A stretch of 64,000 nt of DNA, taken from NCBI GenBank assembly GCA_009739215.1, contig VSJF01000004.1, positions 1,054,001 to 1,118,000 on the forward strand, in the 5' to 3' direction. The notes below the pieces were generated by a model, which saw only the letters and a list, made by a program, of their open reading frames with translations, ran no database searches and was not told where the DNA came from. Positions 1 to 10,420 of the stretch are shown piece after piece. This stretch comes from Floccularia luteovirens. Lineage: Eukaryota > Basidiomycota > Agaricomycetes > Agaricales > Squamanitaceae. The position numbers and the translations under genes were made by a program. Within the stretch, counting starts at the first letter, position 1. Every line of letters starts with the position of its first letter.

Positions 1-3000
1 ATATGCAAATGGGACAGACAAAAAAGTATTCTTGCACTTGACGTTTGTATCAAGCTGATTTTTTATCCTGCGCAGCTGCTCAAGTGGTCCACCAAGAACC
101 GAATTCCTAGCACTGTTGTAACATACAATCGAAACATCAGGAAAGAACCCTAGAAGCATTTTCACGCTTTCTACTTCCATGTCCACTGAAAGCATTCCTG
201 TAGAATTACAAACACATTTGCTGAACATCAATTGGGCTCTTCTGGCAACTAGAATCAATGCCGCCCGAAGAGACAAGACGCCAGCAACGACAAGCGCAGC
301 ATATTCTCCAAGGCTAGTAAGATCATAAGATCAACGAATCAAATTATCATCCAGTCTTCTACTTAGAACAAACCTTACCTATGGCCCACGACGACAGATG
401 GAATCATCCCCCACGAAATCCAGAGTTTAGCTAGGGAATATTGCAGCGCAGTCAATGCAGGTTGCATCATGTCCAATTCTTCAGTATTCTTAGACGTATC
501 TATATCCCCAGTAATGATGGAAAGAATCCCAGTGAAGCCGCCTGTTATTAGAATGACATGGCATTCATCTATATGCTTCTTGAAAAGAGAAGAAGTTCGG
601 TACAAAAGACTTCCCATTCCAAAGTATTGACCACCTTGTCCAGAGAACACGAATATCAAGCCGGAGCTTTCCCCGGCACATTGCACAACCGGGGCTGTCC
701 GTAGGCACGTCACCAGTTCGTCAGAGGTCTTTACTGGCATGGCGAGGCGATATGAGTATGTCTGCCTACGCGCGGTCGTGCTATAAACAATATCGGCAAT
801 ATCGGCTTCAGTATCGCTCAGCCATGATATATAGCGAGTGCGAAGCTCTTCCAATGCAGAGCGTGTCTTAGCAGATAGTCCAAATGGTAACGTTAAACGC
901 TCAAGTGCTCGCTTGCTTGGTGTAGCTTGAACGTATTCCTCAACGAGAATCGCTGCATTAGAGCCTGAAGCTCCGAAGTTATTTACAACTGCTGCCCTTG
1001 TCCATCCATTGAAAGGATGCCAGGGTGTGTTTTCGGTATCGATGATAACATTATCTGTTTGGAGCGGCTTGATTTGAGGGTTCAAAATAGATAATGATAT
1101 CAGGCGAGGTATTGCCTGATGTTGGAACATCAATAAAACTTTAGCGAGACTCGCCGCACCCGAAGCTGCTTCTAGATGTCCTATATTTGCTTTGATTGAA
1201 GTGATATGGAGAGGATTGTCGGATGGACGCTGCAGGGCAAACACGTTTCGGATGCTTTCCATTTCCGTTGGATCTCCAGCTTGTGTACCGGTCCCATGCG
1301 CTTCAACGACACTTATACTGCTCGAATCGATATTCGACCTCTTGAGCAACTGTTCGAATAAAAGGGTTTGAGAGCCACCATGGGGATGTGTGATTGACTG
1401 GGCCTTTCCGCTGTGATTTACCTCCACGCCACGAATCAAACCAAGAATGCGGTCATTCTCTTCGATTGCATCACACAAGCGTTTAATGACAAAAGTGACA
1501 CAACCCTCGCTTCGTGAGTAGCCGTTGGCAGATGCATCAAAAGTTTTGCATTGCCCATCTCTGCTCAAAAAGTGGGATTGATCTAGGCCAATGAACATCT
1601 AAAACAAGAATTGATTAGTAAATGCCGTCACATTTAAACAAGATACTCCTACATCAGGACTTGTTATCACATTGACTCCACCGACTAATGCAGCAGTACA
1701 ATCCCCATTTATCAGTGCTCGACAACCTTGATATATTGCGACTGTTGAAGAAGAACAAGCAGTATCCACCACAATGGATGGTCCACTCCATTCCATAAAA
1801 TGGGATATTCGCCCACTTAAGAATGCTTTCAATGTCCCTAGCCACTGTTAATAAGTCATGGGTTTTTACATAACAAACGGCTTACCAGTGGTATAGTATG
1901 TGTCAATTTCGTGACGTAAGTTCAGTGCATAGTCTTGTGTAGCCGCGCCAATGTAACAACCAAAAGACTGTGTCTGGAAGCTTTGTGTATCGTTAGGAAT
2001 ATATCCAGCATTTTCCAACGCTTCATAGGCTGATTGAAGTAATAACCTCTGTTGAGGGTCCATGTTTGTAGATTCCCGTGGGCTGATCTTAAAGAATCCA
2101 TTATCGAATTCATCAACACCATCGACGAAATTCCCTTGGTGCACGTCTAGCTTTCGCCCAGAATCTGCTTGGTTATATAACGTAACTTGAAATCTATTTC
2201 TCGGGATCTAGGATTATTTTCGTCAGCATGAGCTTGGATAGCAACATAATAGTAACCTGACCTCTGAGACTGTGTCAAGGCCATTTTCAAGAATATGCCA
2301 AAGCTCTGTACTGTTACGGGCACCAGGCACTCGAACAGACATGCCAATAATGGCGATTGCTTCTTGCTCAGCCTTCTCCCCACTAGAAACCTGTGCCATT
2401 AGAACCGGATCTGTCGAGTTATAGACATCTTCCGGTAAACCTTCCTTTATGAACTTAAGGAGACCTATCCCGGGTCCGAAATTCAATAACTGTATTGTAG
2501 TATTTGAGGGTATGGATGAAATTGTCTTTTCGACGACGAAATCCCAGTTGACTGGTTGCATGAGTATCATATCAACAAGAGTGATTAATAGCGAATTTGA
2601 TGGTGAAGAGTCATCCTTAGACAAGATGTTCCCATTGGAACTCGAGCGGATGGGAACTCGGATATCGGCAAAAGTAGGAAATTGTATACCACGGCGGGTG
2701 ATATCAGCCACTAATTGATTACGAGGACCATGCATGACCGCAGCGCAATGATACAATGCATTAACAGAAGTGCTGTGAACTATTTTCCCAGCGAAAACGG
2801 TCTCTGCGAAATGCTTCAATTTGTCTGGATAGCCAGATATAGTGACACACTTGTCATCCATTACTGCAGTGAGAAATAATGAAGGATGTGGATCGTTCTG
2901 AAACGCATCATACTTCAGGTCGCTGGCCGTAATGAATAATAGAGGGACTTGCCTCACTATAAATAGCTATAGCCTCTTCCGCGGACTTCTTATCAACCCC

Positions 3001-3591
3001 TGTAAAAACTAAGCTCCATGGCAAGCTGGATCGTTCAGCTACAATTGTGGTTCGGAATATCTGGGCACGTAACCCAATCCAGAACGCCAGCCGAAAAGCC
3101 TCCACGGCATTCGTTATATAGGTCAAAGTTCGCGTTGAGGTTGCCACAACACAGGCAGGTAAGATACCAGATGAGAAACCTAAAATTCCGATATTATGTT
3201 CAGAATTTCTTCTGAGGATATCAACGAATGGATTGGTTGAGTTTTGCAAAATGCCATAGCGTTCCACAACACCGAGGTAACGCAGCGTCTGTATTAGAAA
3301 CAACGAAGTACCGCTGATAATAGGGTTATTGACGTAGTTTTCATTCGGTGCATCCAATAGAGAAGTTTCACTAGTAAAGTCTGAATTGTCAATATTGGAT
3401 TTTTCTAGTTCCTCTGGACATAGAGACGAAATTTCCGTTTGGAATGCTTCCAAGCAAGAAGAAAGGAGTAGTGAACCTGCAGGAGATGAAGCATCACGTA
3501 AGGCTTGCTGACGGGCGTTGGTGGAGTTGGCCACTGGAGAGCCTTGACCAGCAAAAAGTGGAATAAAGATAGGGAATTCGGCAGCAGACAT
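1..3591 (-). CDS. Non-reducing polyketide synthase, SAT-KS-AT part (3' end beyond window)
   Basis: Six exons join in frame (3591-2953, 2912-2262, 2207-1886, 1837-1653, 1598-379, 313-1) to give 1110 codons still open at the left edge. Order: a starter-unit acyltransferase (SAT) domain (about residues 1-400), a ketosynthase (KS) starting near [12 protein letters not shown] with the active-site motif DTACSSS and the two histidine motifs VEAHGTGT and [10 protein letters not shown], then an acyltransferase (AT) with FSGQGGQ and [10 protein letters not shown]. The SAT nucleophile motif reads GFSSG, so Ser sits where many ascomycete SATs have Cys. There is no reducing domain so far; the architecture is that of fungal non-reducing, orsellinate-type synthases, but the product cannot be named because PT, ACP and TE lie outside. 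The first intron (2913-2952, 40 nt) has a GC-AG boundary. No tailoring genes adjoin it on the right. The family call is firm; the product is unknown. Confidence 0.93.
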
Positions 3592-4171
3592 GAAGGGACT
3601 GGATTATACTGAATGGTTCGAATCGAAGAAGGTGGCATCATTTGCAAGTGAAAGTATTATATTATATTCATTACTTGACCGAAATGTTTGGCCTCTGATA
3701 TAGGAACTTAACTGGTTCACTGGCATCCACAAAAAATTTTCACCGAATTTGGTTAAGCTCATCAGATATAGATAGTGTCTTGCAAGAATGTCGCAGTATA
3801 AGGTCTGTCCTTTAGAAGGACTCCAAGATGAAGATAGGCAGGTATGGTTCCACTTTTGTGTGCGCGTGGCTATGGATGGAAGGGTCAATTACCTAAGTTG
3901 TCTGGAAGCGACAGTCTTGGTTTTGTGAATGCTAAATACCTAGAGATGTGCCTTTCCTATAACGAACACGCATTGTCCAAGTTGCCGATACTGTATGAGG
4001 TTGTGCACCAGTTCTTCAGCTTGCAAAGGAGGATGATGCTAATAGTTTACCAAATTAGAATTGAATGTCCGATCTTCAACCTTTTCCTTACGTTAGCATA
4101 TATACTACTCGTATTGTCTGCATTGCACTTAGTGTCTGGCCCGTCCTAATATTCTAGTTGTTGCCTACAAC
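3592..4171. other. Divergent intergenic region PKS / PYM
   Basis: These 580 bases lie between the start codons of the polyketide synthase (left) and PYM (right) and should hold both promoters. I see no coding exon with a family signature and no repeat. A TA-rich stretch (atatatac, near 4100) lies about 70 bases upstream of the PYM start. Confidence 0.5.
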
Positions 4172-4750
4172 ATGTCCCGTCCACCTCTCAACCCAGATAA
4201 AACGATCGCTGGGATAGCAGTCGATCCTCAGACTCTCGAACGAGTCATTCCGGAATCCCGACGGCCGGATGGCACGTATGTACCCTTTTCCATATAAGAT
4301 GCATAATATTGGCACTAACTCTATGCAAGTGTTCGCAAACAGATAAAGATCCGTCCCGGTTTCACACCACAGGAAGATATAAAACGATTCAGGGGAACAA
4401 AGCAGGCGCAATTGGATGCTAATGCCCTCCCCAAGGGTCATATTATCGGATGGGCACCTCCACCAACGTCCACGCCACCATCCACCTCTAAACCTCTGAG
4501 CAAGAGCGCAAAAAAGAACGCAAAACGTAAAGAAAAGAGGGAAGAGAAGAAGGTTAATGTGCCGGATAACTGGGAGGATGATGAAGAAAGTGAGAAAGTG
4601 GACTCGGCCGACCAATCTGTCAAGCAGAACGGGACTGCTACTAATGCGGCGGATCAGAAAACCTCTGAGTCGAAGGCGCAAGACTTGGAAGCTCCCCTTA
4701 TTAGCCAGATGGAAAACCTGAAGGTGAAGGACTCTACACAACATTCTTAG
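4172..4750 (+). CDS. PYM-like partner of Y14 and Mago
   Basis: Two exons (4172-4275, 4330-4750) encode 174 residues. The N-terminal part carries the conserved PYM/WIBG pattern: a GIAVDPQTLERVIPESRRPDGT stretch followed by VRKQIKIRPGFTPQED, the segment that in known PYM proteins binds the Mago-Y14 heterodimer and disassembles the exon junction complex on translated mRNAs. The rest is charged and low-complexity (a Lys-rich run around residues 90-115, then an acidic stretch), as in other fungal homologues. The intron (54 nt) splits a Thr codon. The start is the only ATG ahead of the conserved block. A gene with so many introns as neighbours makes an exon-junction recycling factor plausible, but only the family assignment is supported by sequence. 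Confidence 0.85.
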
Positions 4751-4865
4751 ATGTTCATTTCCGCTTTGGCGTAAAGACACCATCTGCCCTCTTTTTCATT
4801 ATGAATCTAGGTTGACTATTTCATGTGCACATAGATGTACATGCTACTCTAAATTAATTGTTTCA

Positions 4866-6080
4866 TCATGTAATCCACTCCGTTCTCTCCGCTCCTTCGG
4901 CCTCAGTCACATTATTTACAGGGGGAGTTGTTGAGTTAGACGTATGTACTTGAGCTTGAGGTGTAGGTTTGTTCTTCGGTCGAATTTCCATAAATATGAT
5001 AATGACGACAACGAAAGCGGTAAGTGTAACTGCACAGGTAGAAGTCAAAATGCGATGTATGAATGAACATATGCGCTTCCTTACCAACAGCTTTTCGCAT
5101 ATTATCCCATTTAATCTCCTCAACATCAGTGCGGAGGTCACTGATACTGACGATAGCCTTGTTTAACAGCTCCTACATATTGCAATATCAGTAAAGTGTA
5201 AATTTTTAATTTAACCGATGTTACAACCTCGATAGATATATCTTGTCTTTTCAAGTCCGCTTTAGCTTCGTTCTTTCTGCTGTCAAGTTCCATTTGTATC
5301 CTGCAAAGAAACATACATATATGCGGACAAGATAATGAGTATTATGAACATACTCATGCTTAAGGTTCCCAATATCTTCCTTCATCTTGACATCTAATCT
5401 ATCTACTTCCCGACGGAGAGCAGACGTCGTCGTGCGTATAGCAGCAGAATCATTCTTTGTACTTAATGTCATTTCACCACGCAATTCGGATAATGCGGCC
5501 CGAAATAGATAGGCTTGCTGGGGACATGTTCAATTGGGGGGATAAGAGAATCACAGAACGCACTCACGTTATCCAAGTCTTTCACTGTTAAAGCTTCCCT
5601 TCTCACCCTCCCAATACGGTCGACGAGCAAGGCTCTTGTTGCCCGCATCAAGCTGCGTGCAGTGGTCTCGGGAAATGTCTTTTCTAGTGCGGCGAAGAAG
5701 GAATGTGTGTCAAATGGTGGATTGGTATATGTGGTCCCTTGGTCGCGAACAATCGTTGATGGGAGATTCGTGTGAACGGGGATAGGTGTAGAATTCTTTG
5801 AGGAGTCATCGTGAGAGGTGGGTGAAGCGGAACCAGTGTCCTGGGAACTACTAGGAGGTTTGGGTATCTTCGCCGTGTTGGATGGGTCTTTGGGGTGAGA
5901 TAAGAATACTGAAGTTGAAGTTTGTGTGCCCGGGACTATTAGTGGCGGATCTTGGATGTTATATTGTGCGTAGAAACGGTGGTGCAATTTCGGGAGTAGA
6001 GTAGTAGTTTGATGACCTGCACAACGGGTGTCTATTGAGAGCAAAGAAAGTTGGCGCAAAAATGCGCGTGATTTAATCAT
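4866..6080 (-). CDS. Fmp32/CCDC90 (DUF1640) family mitochondrial coiled-coil protein
   Basis: Five exons (6080-5568, 5517-5354, 5300-5228, 5172-5085, 5029-4866) give 333 residues with all phases matching. Residues 1-50 are basic and hydroxylated, like a mitochondrial targeting peptide (start chosen at [10 protein letters not shown] rather than an in-frame ATG 17 codons upstream). A low-complexity Ser/Thr/Pro linker follows, then the family core beginning [16 protein letters not shown], a long coiled coil ([20 protein letters not shown] and onward), and a single membrane segment near the C-terminus ([13 protein letters not shown]). This is the layout of the inner-membrane proteins yeast Fmp32 and animal MCUR1/CCDC90B, linked in the literature to cytochrome oxidase assembly and calcium-uniporter regulation. 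The precise role here is inferred only from the family. Confidence 0.85.
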
Positions 6081-6324
6081 GAGGTAGGTTATGTTTATGA
6101 CCTCATTAAGGTATTTGTGAGCTAAGATCAAGGAGACTTTGTAGATATGATGATGTGGAGTAGAACTAAATCATTGCCCGGGATTTTAAAGTTTGTTGTT
6201 GTTACTTTTAGACGTCCTCGTCTTTTTGACCACTCAAGCAATCAATAATAGGAATGTCGTCAGAGTTCAAGCTTTGTACAATTTAGTTATGTAAAATATG
6301 AGTGACCTTTGGTCCTATCAATAG

Positions 6325-7381
6325 CTACTTCCCTACTAATAAGCCCCGTTGCACCCCTGGGCGATCCCCCACCCGTTTTAACCAGGCCTGGTAGATACTC
6401 TCAGCTCTCTCGGGAAATGTGAGACAAAAAGGTTTTTACCTTGACATTGGGCCACTCGTCCATACTGGGAACTCCAGAGAATTCATGACCACGAACCCTA
6501 GAAAACTGTTAGCTTCAGATGTAATAGATGAGCATATATCGAACCATGGGAATCCTTTTACATCCGCAACGCTAAATTTTCCTTTTCCTGGTCCCGCCAG
6601 ATAGTCACGCCCATTTAAACGTATCTCGAGGACACCAAAGAGACGTTTCGCTTCATCGAGGTACCCTGAAAATGTTATTTTTAAGCATAATTGAGATATT
6701 GTCATATTTATGAGCACGTACTCTTCTTTGCGTATGGGATGTCTTCCGGAGCAAAATGTTGAAAATGGTTGGCTGTGCGTTATCAATAAAAGTAAGTACT
6801 GTATAATGTATCTCGACTAATTATGGTAACAAACATTGTCCTTGCATCGGACCAATACCTCCATGCTGAATGCGCTTGATTAGACGCTTCATTTGGATGA
6901 ACGAAATTTGGCATACTGAGAAAAATATCCATTGTAGCATTTCACTATAAGAATTTGGGTCTTTTTCGGGATCAAACCAGAAATTGAAGTTCTTGTCGTA
7001 GTGTTGCACGAGATATAACATGATGGAAGCAGTTTCAAAAACAACAAAGTTATCGCGTAAACGATCAACAAGGACCGGTATGCGTCCGTTGGGATTCAAT
7101 TTGATGAACCAAGGTTCCTATGATAAAAGAGACTGTGAGCAAATGAAGGTATAAGCGGCAGTGAAACACCGACCTTTTGTACGTTTTTGGGTATGTTGAT
7201 TTTCTCAAAGCTACAAGTCCAAAAAACAGTATTTAAGCCATGATATATACAATAAGGGTAATATATACTCGTAATCAACAGAAGGATTGACATCCTTGAG
7301 TTCCTCAAGCAGGATAGATGGTTGAAGCCCATTCGGAGTGGGGGCAGTGTAGTAGAGGAATGGTTTAGTTGGAGCAGACAT
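6325..7381 (-). CDS. Glutathione S-transferase, fungal Ure2p-like
   Basis: Eight small exons (7381-7269, 7210-7174, 7117-6917, 6865-6835, 6772-6722, 6665-6562, 6505-6440, 6387-6325) give 221 residues. The thioredoxin-like half has the N-terminal [10 protein letters not shown] start, the [11 protein letters not shown] segment with the cis-Pro, and [10 protein letters not shown], where Glu and Ser contact glutathione. The helical half has GGIGPMQGQ and the conserved [13 protein letters not shown] and [15 protein letters not shown] blocks. This is the Ure2p-like class that is expanded in wood- and litter-decay basidiomycetes; members detoxify electrophiles or reduce peroxides. The seventh junction (intron 6506-6561) was set by phase and by the restored DEWPNVK segment. 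The substrate cannot be told from sequence. Confidence 0.9.
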
Positions 7382-7756
7382 GGTGAGGAAACGAGGAGAA
7401 AAGAACAGATACGAACGCCTTAAGAAGTGAGAACCAACCATGACGTGAGACAATGATCATTATGTCGTTTAGGTCTTTGCTAATCATGCTGATTCTTTGT
7501 ACATACACACGCAGTCTTCGTGTGTGTGAGTCAGCTGATTATTGAGGACCCTGTTTCAAAGATGGATGAGATATTGAATGGGTGGATTTCATCCTAAAGT
7601 AGAGAGGCGTCTATATTATCCGCTTTATGCTCGCATATGGACATCATAGTACCCGAGAAAGCCACTGAGTAATTATAAAGCTATAAGGACCCGGGTACGA
7701 TATCAGAAATGGAAGCTAATAAAAAGTGAAGCACTCACACTATATTGCATGAGACA
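7382..7756. other. Intergenic region: GST promoter and PET191 3' flank
   Basis: These 375 bases lie upstream of the GST start and downstream of the PET191 stop (both on the minus strand). I see no coding exon. They probably hold the GST promoter and the PET191 3' UTR. Confidence 0.4.
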
Positions 7757-8100
7757 CTATGAATGAGTATTTTGTTGACCAGTAGCATCGTTTACTTGTG
7801 GAGAATTAGTCGGGTCCCTGGTAGTATATTCGAATTGAGATCCTGAAACGTTCCCTCTGAAACGCTTCCTCATATCTAACTAAATAGAGCTTAGTCACCA
7901 AAATGAGATAGCCAGCACTATCATACCATGCCTCTCTTGCAATCGTAAGTTGCTTTTCTTAGCGACCGGCACTCTTCTGGCAGTTGCTCATAGTGATTTT
8001 TGAGGCAGTCGGAGGGTAGATTGCCTTGTACCATTACACAGTCTGAGTGTAACAAGCAGTCTTTTAGGGCAGCAAGGAGACCTTGGCAAGAAGAGGCCAT
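7757..8100 (-). CDS. PET191: Cytochrome c oxidase assembly factor PET191/COA5
   Basis: A short two-exon gene (8100-7927, 7879-7757; 47-nt intron) encoding 98 residues. The sequence begins MASSCQGLLAALKDCLLHSD, then has EQLPEECRSLRKATYDCKRG and, across the intron, LDMRKRFRGN: the hallmark pattern of Pet191/COA5, a twin-cysteine (CHCH-like) intermembrane-space protein needed for cytochrome c oxidase assembly. The paired cysteines are visible in both helices. The C-terminal tail of about 30 residues (QFEYTTRDPT onward) is polar. It is divergently placed 121 bases from IBA57, another mitochondrial biogenesis factor, so the two may share a promoter. The gene is easy to miss because of its size. 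Confidence 0.93.
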
Positions 8101-8221
8101 CAGAAAGAGAAAAATTGGTAAAAAAGAATGATGTCAGAGTTGTTCTGTGTACATCTGTTGATGTACCTAAATAAATAAAATTTGTGGTTATTCGTAATTA
8201 TAAATATAATTGTCCATCGAA

Positions 8222-9525
8222 ATGCCTGCTCGATTGTCCACAAAACTCTTTCGAACTACACCATCCCTTGCTCCCATCCCTCATAGGGGCGTTTTATCGG
8301 TATCAGGCTTTCAAGCTCTAGAATTTCTCAACGGTCTTCTGTCAACGTCTGTGCCGAAAAATAAACCATTCTATTCGGCGTTTCTGCACGCTCAGGTAAG
8401 CATATTCCACTGGAATCATCCGCAGTAAGCTTAGAGTATCTAGGGAAGAATCCTGTATGATGTTTTCTTATACACAACGAAAACTTCAACTGGGGAAGAA
8501 GCGTATCTAATAGAGTATGACTCCCAGCAAACAAAAGCTCCTCCACTTCTTTCTTATTTAAAGCGGCACGTGCTCCGCTCAAAGGTCCGAATAAGAGATG
8601 TTGCAGATGAGTTCAAGGTATGGTCCGCCTGGGGGAGCCCTGAGGATCACATACTTGAGACACAAAGGCAATGGAAATGGTCACCTAGTGGAGTTATAGA
8701 ACCTTGTTGGAGTACCGACGCGCCCTGGGGTGATGAACACGAGATAATAACAGACAGAAGAGCTCCAGGCATGGGACGTAGACTGATTGTGAGGTCAGGG
8801 GAACGTCGTGAGTTCTGATTCTCATAACTTTATACAATCATCAATGTTTCTCTTCCTAGCATTAGAAGCATCAAACCACGATTTGGTAACTTCCGACGAA
8901 TACCTCCTGCACCGTATTATCCATGGTGTTCCAGAGGGTACCGTCGATATCCCGGGCATGCAAGCATTTCCTATCGAGGCAAACCTTGACATCATGGGTG
9001 GATGTAAGTGTCTACTACATCAAAGTGGGCGTTTTATTTACTTTGATCCTTACAGTGGATTTTAGAAAAGGATGCTACGTTGGTCAAGAACTTACTGTGC
9101 GGACATATCATAGAGGAGATGTGAGAAAACGTATAATTCCTGTCATTGTAAATAGCCCAGATCAAAAGTATGTATTTCATAATATCAGAATGTTTCGACC
9201 TCACTTCTCTCCCAGGCATACTGAAGGGTTAATCCCACCTAACCCAATTCTACCTCCAGGCACTGACATCCGGTATAATTTCACCCAATCCAGCAACGAA
9301 GATGGACGTATCCCGCGTCCTCGGACTACAGGAAAGCTGTTTAGCTCTTACCTTGGAGTTGGTTTAGCACTCCTTCGAACTGATTACGCCGCATTTGCTG
9401 CTGCTGGTCAGCTCCAACTGCAGATTGAGACTTCTGAAGGAAACAACTCGAAGACATGGGAGGTATCACCTTGGTGGCCACAATGGTGGCCTCATACGCC
9501 TAAACAAGATAGTATCGCTATATAA
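8222..9525 (+). CDS. IBA57: IBA57, mitochondrial iron-sulfur cluster assembly (GcvT/YgfZ-like)
   Basis: Five exons (8222-8395, 8444-8804, 8860-9003, 9056-9167, 9216-9525) give 366 residues, all phases consistent. Seen: an N-terminal targeting-like segment, the folate-binding-fold start (GVLSVSGFQALEFLNGLLS), GRILYDVFLY, and the signature KGCYVGQELTVRTYHRG that defines the YgfZ/IBA57 family and carries its conserved Cys. The family acts with ISCA proteins in mitochondria to build [4Fe-4S] clusters for aconitase, lipoate synthase and respiratory complexes. The stop codon at 9525 lies only about 80 bases before the duplicated block that starts near 9605, so its 3' flank was disturbed by the insertion, but the coding part looks intact. 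Confidence 0.93.
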
Positions 9526-9604
9526 TGATCAACTAAATAGATCCATTTAGTGCGTCAACACCACTGTCCATGTGCATGAACAGAAGCAATCAAATAATCT
9601 GGAA

Positions 9605-9829
9605 AGGTCATTATCTTGATATGTCTCCTCAACTTCCGCCGGATTGGGAACATACCCATCGAAGTCCCAATCTCTGGATCCGGTAGACTCGATGTCATTG
9701 TCTTCGCCGATGTAACACAGTAGCCATATCAGTCAATCATGGTTTATGTTGGCCTAATCTCGTCAACTAGGATGTGGTCCTTGCATTCACCACAATTAGG
9801 CCTGTCGTCATTGTCGTTCATGAATTCAG
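9605..9829 (-). pseudogene. RING-gene 3' fragment (pseudogene)
   Basis: The reverse complement aligns without large gaps to about 47990-48215 of the intact RING gene: shared landmarks are ATGAACGAC, GACGAGATTA, the CCGGATCC site, ATGTTCC..ATCCGGCGGA and GTTGAGGAGA. It covers only the acidic tail region, has in-frame stops (for example in the stretch matching TQPTVDQ) and ends abruptly near 9605. Its right end abuts the mannosidase fragment with no spacer. Confidence 0.85.
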
Positions 9830-10200
9830 CGGATGTAGTTTTGAATGACCGCTCTCCGACCCCTGCACAATACAGACTCACTATTAAGGTCGTTTCAAGA
9901 ACACAGTGGTTGTGCAATATCAATCATATACATTGTACCTCCCATTTGTGAAGCTTTGAAGCTTGAAGACCTATGAACTATGCAAAAAAAAATATCAGCA
10001 CATAGCATAGAATCTAATCAATTATACTAACAGGAAGATACATAATGGATCAGGGATCTTCGAGAGTTTCAATAACTCAACTTAGATTGCTGTCGGGAAC
10101 GTCGAAATAATCAACCACTCGCCGTCTTGTGTACCTCCCTCGCTACCGACCTGGGTAAAACTCCAATCGTTAGTTAAGGCTTATTCAATACTGGGCTCAT
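9830..10200 (-). pseudogene. Beta-mannosidase 5' fragment (pseudogene)
   Basis: The minus strand from an ATG at 10200 matches the first exons and introns of the beta-mannosidase gene at 55803-56150; similarity extends upstream to about 10400, covering the promoter (the shared run ATGAGAGCGGTATTCCCAAC is one landmark). A TAA appears eight codons after the ATG, and splice signals have decayed, so it cannot make the enzyme. Similarity stops in the exon encoding WSFKTTFA, exactly where the RING fragment begins. Confidence 0.88.
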
Positions 10201-10420
10201 TGTAGTTAGTTGGTAACAATCGATGAATTCTTGAGGTTGGGAATACCGCTCTCATGGAACAGTACATTAAGGCGTGTCATATGGCTGGTAGGGAAGCTCG
10301 ATGAAATCTCAGGAGATCTAAAACTGGTCGAGGTTCACTTGGTCAGTCTTGGGTCAGTCGAATGTTTCTAATACCCCGAAATTATTATAAGTCTGAAATA
10401 TGCTATCACTAATCCCTCAT

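Noticed and set aside
4154..4783. Long minus-strand open frame of 209 codons
   Set aside because: Antisense shadow of the PYM gene; its residues are the complement of the Lys/Glu-rich coding region.
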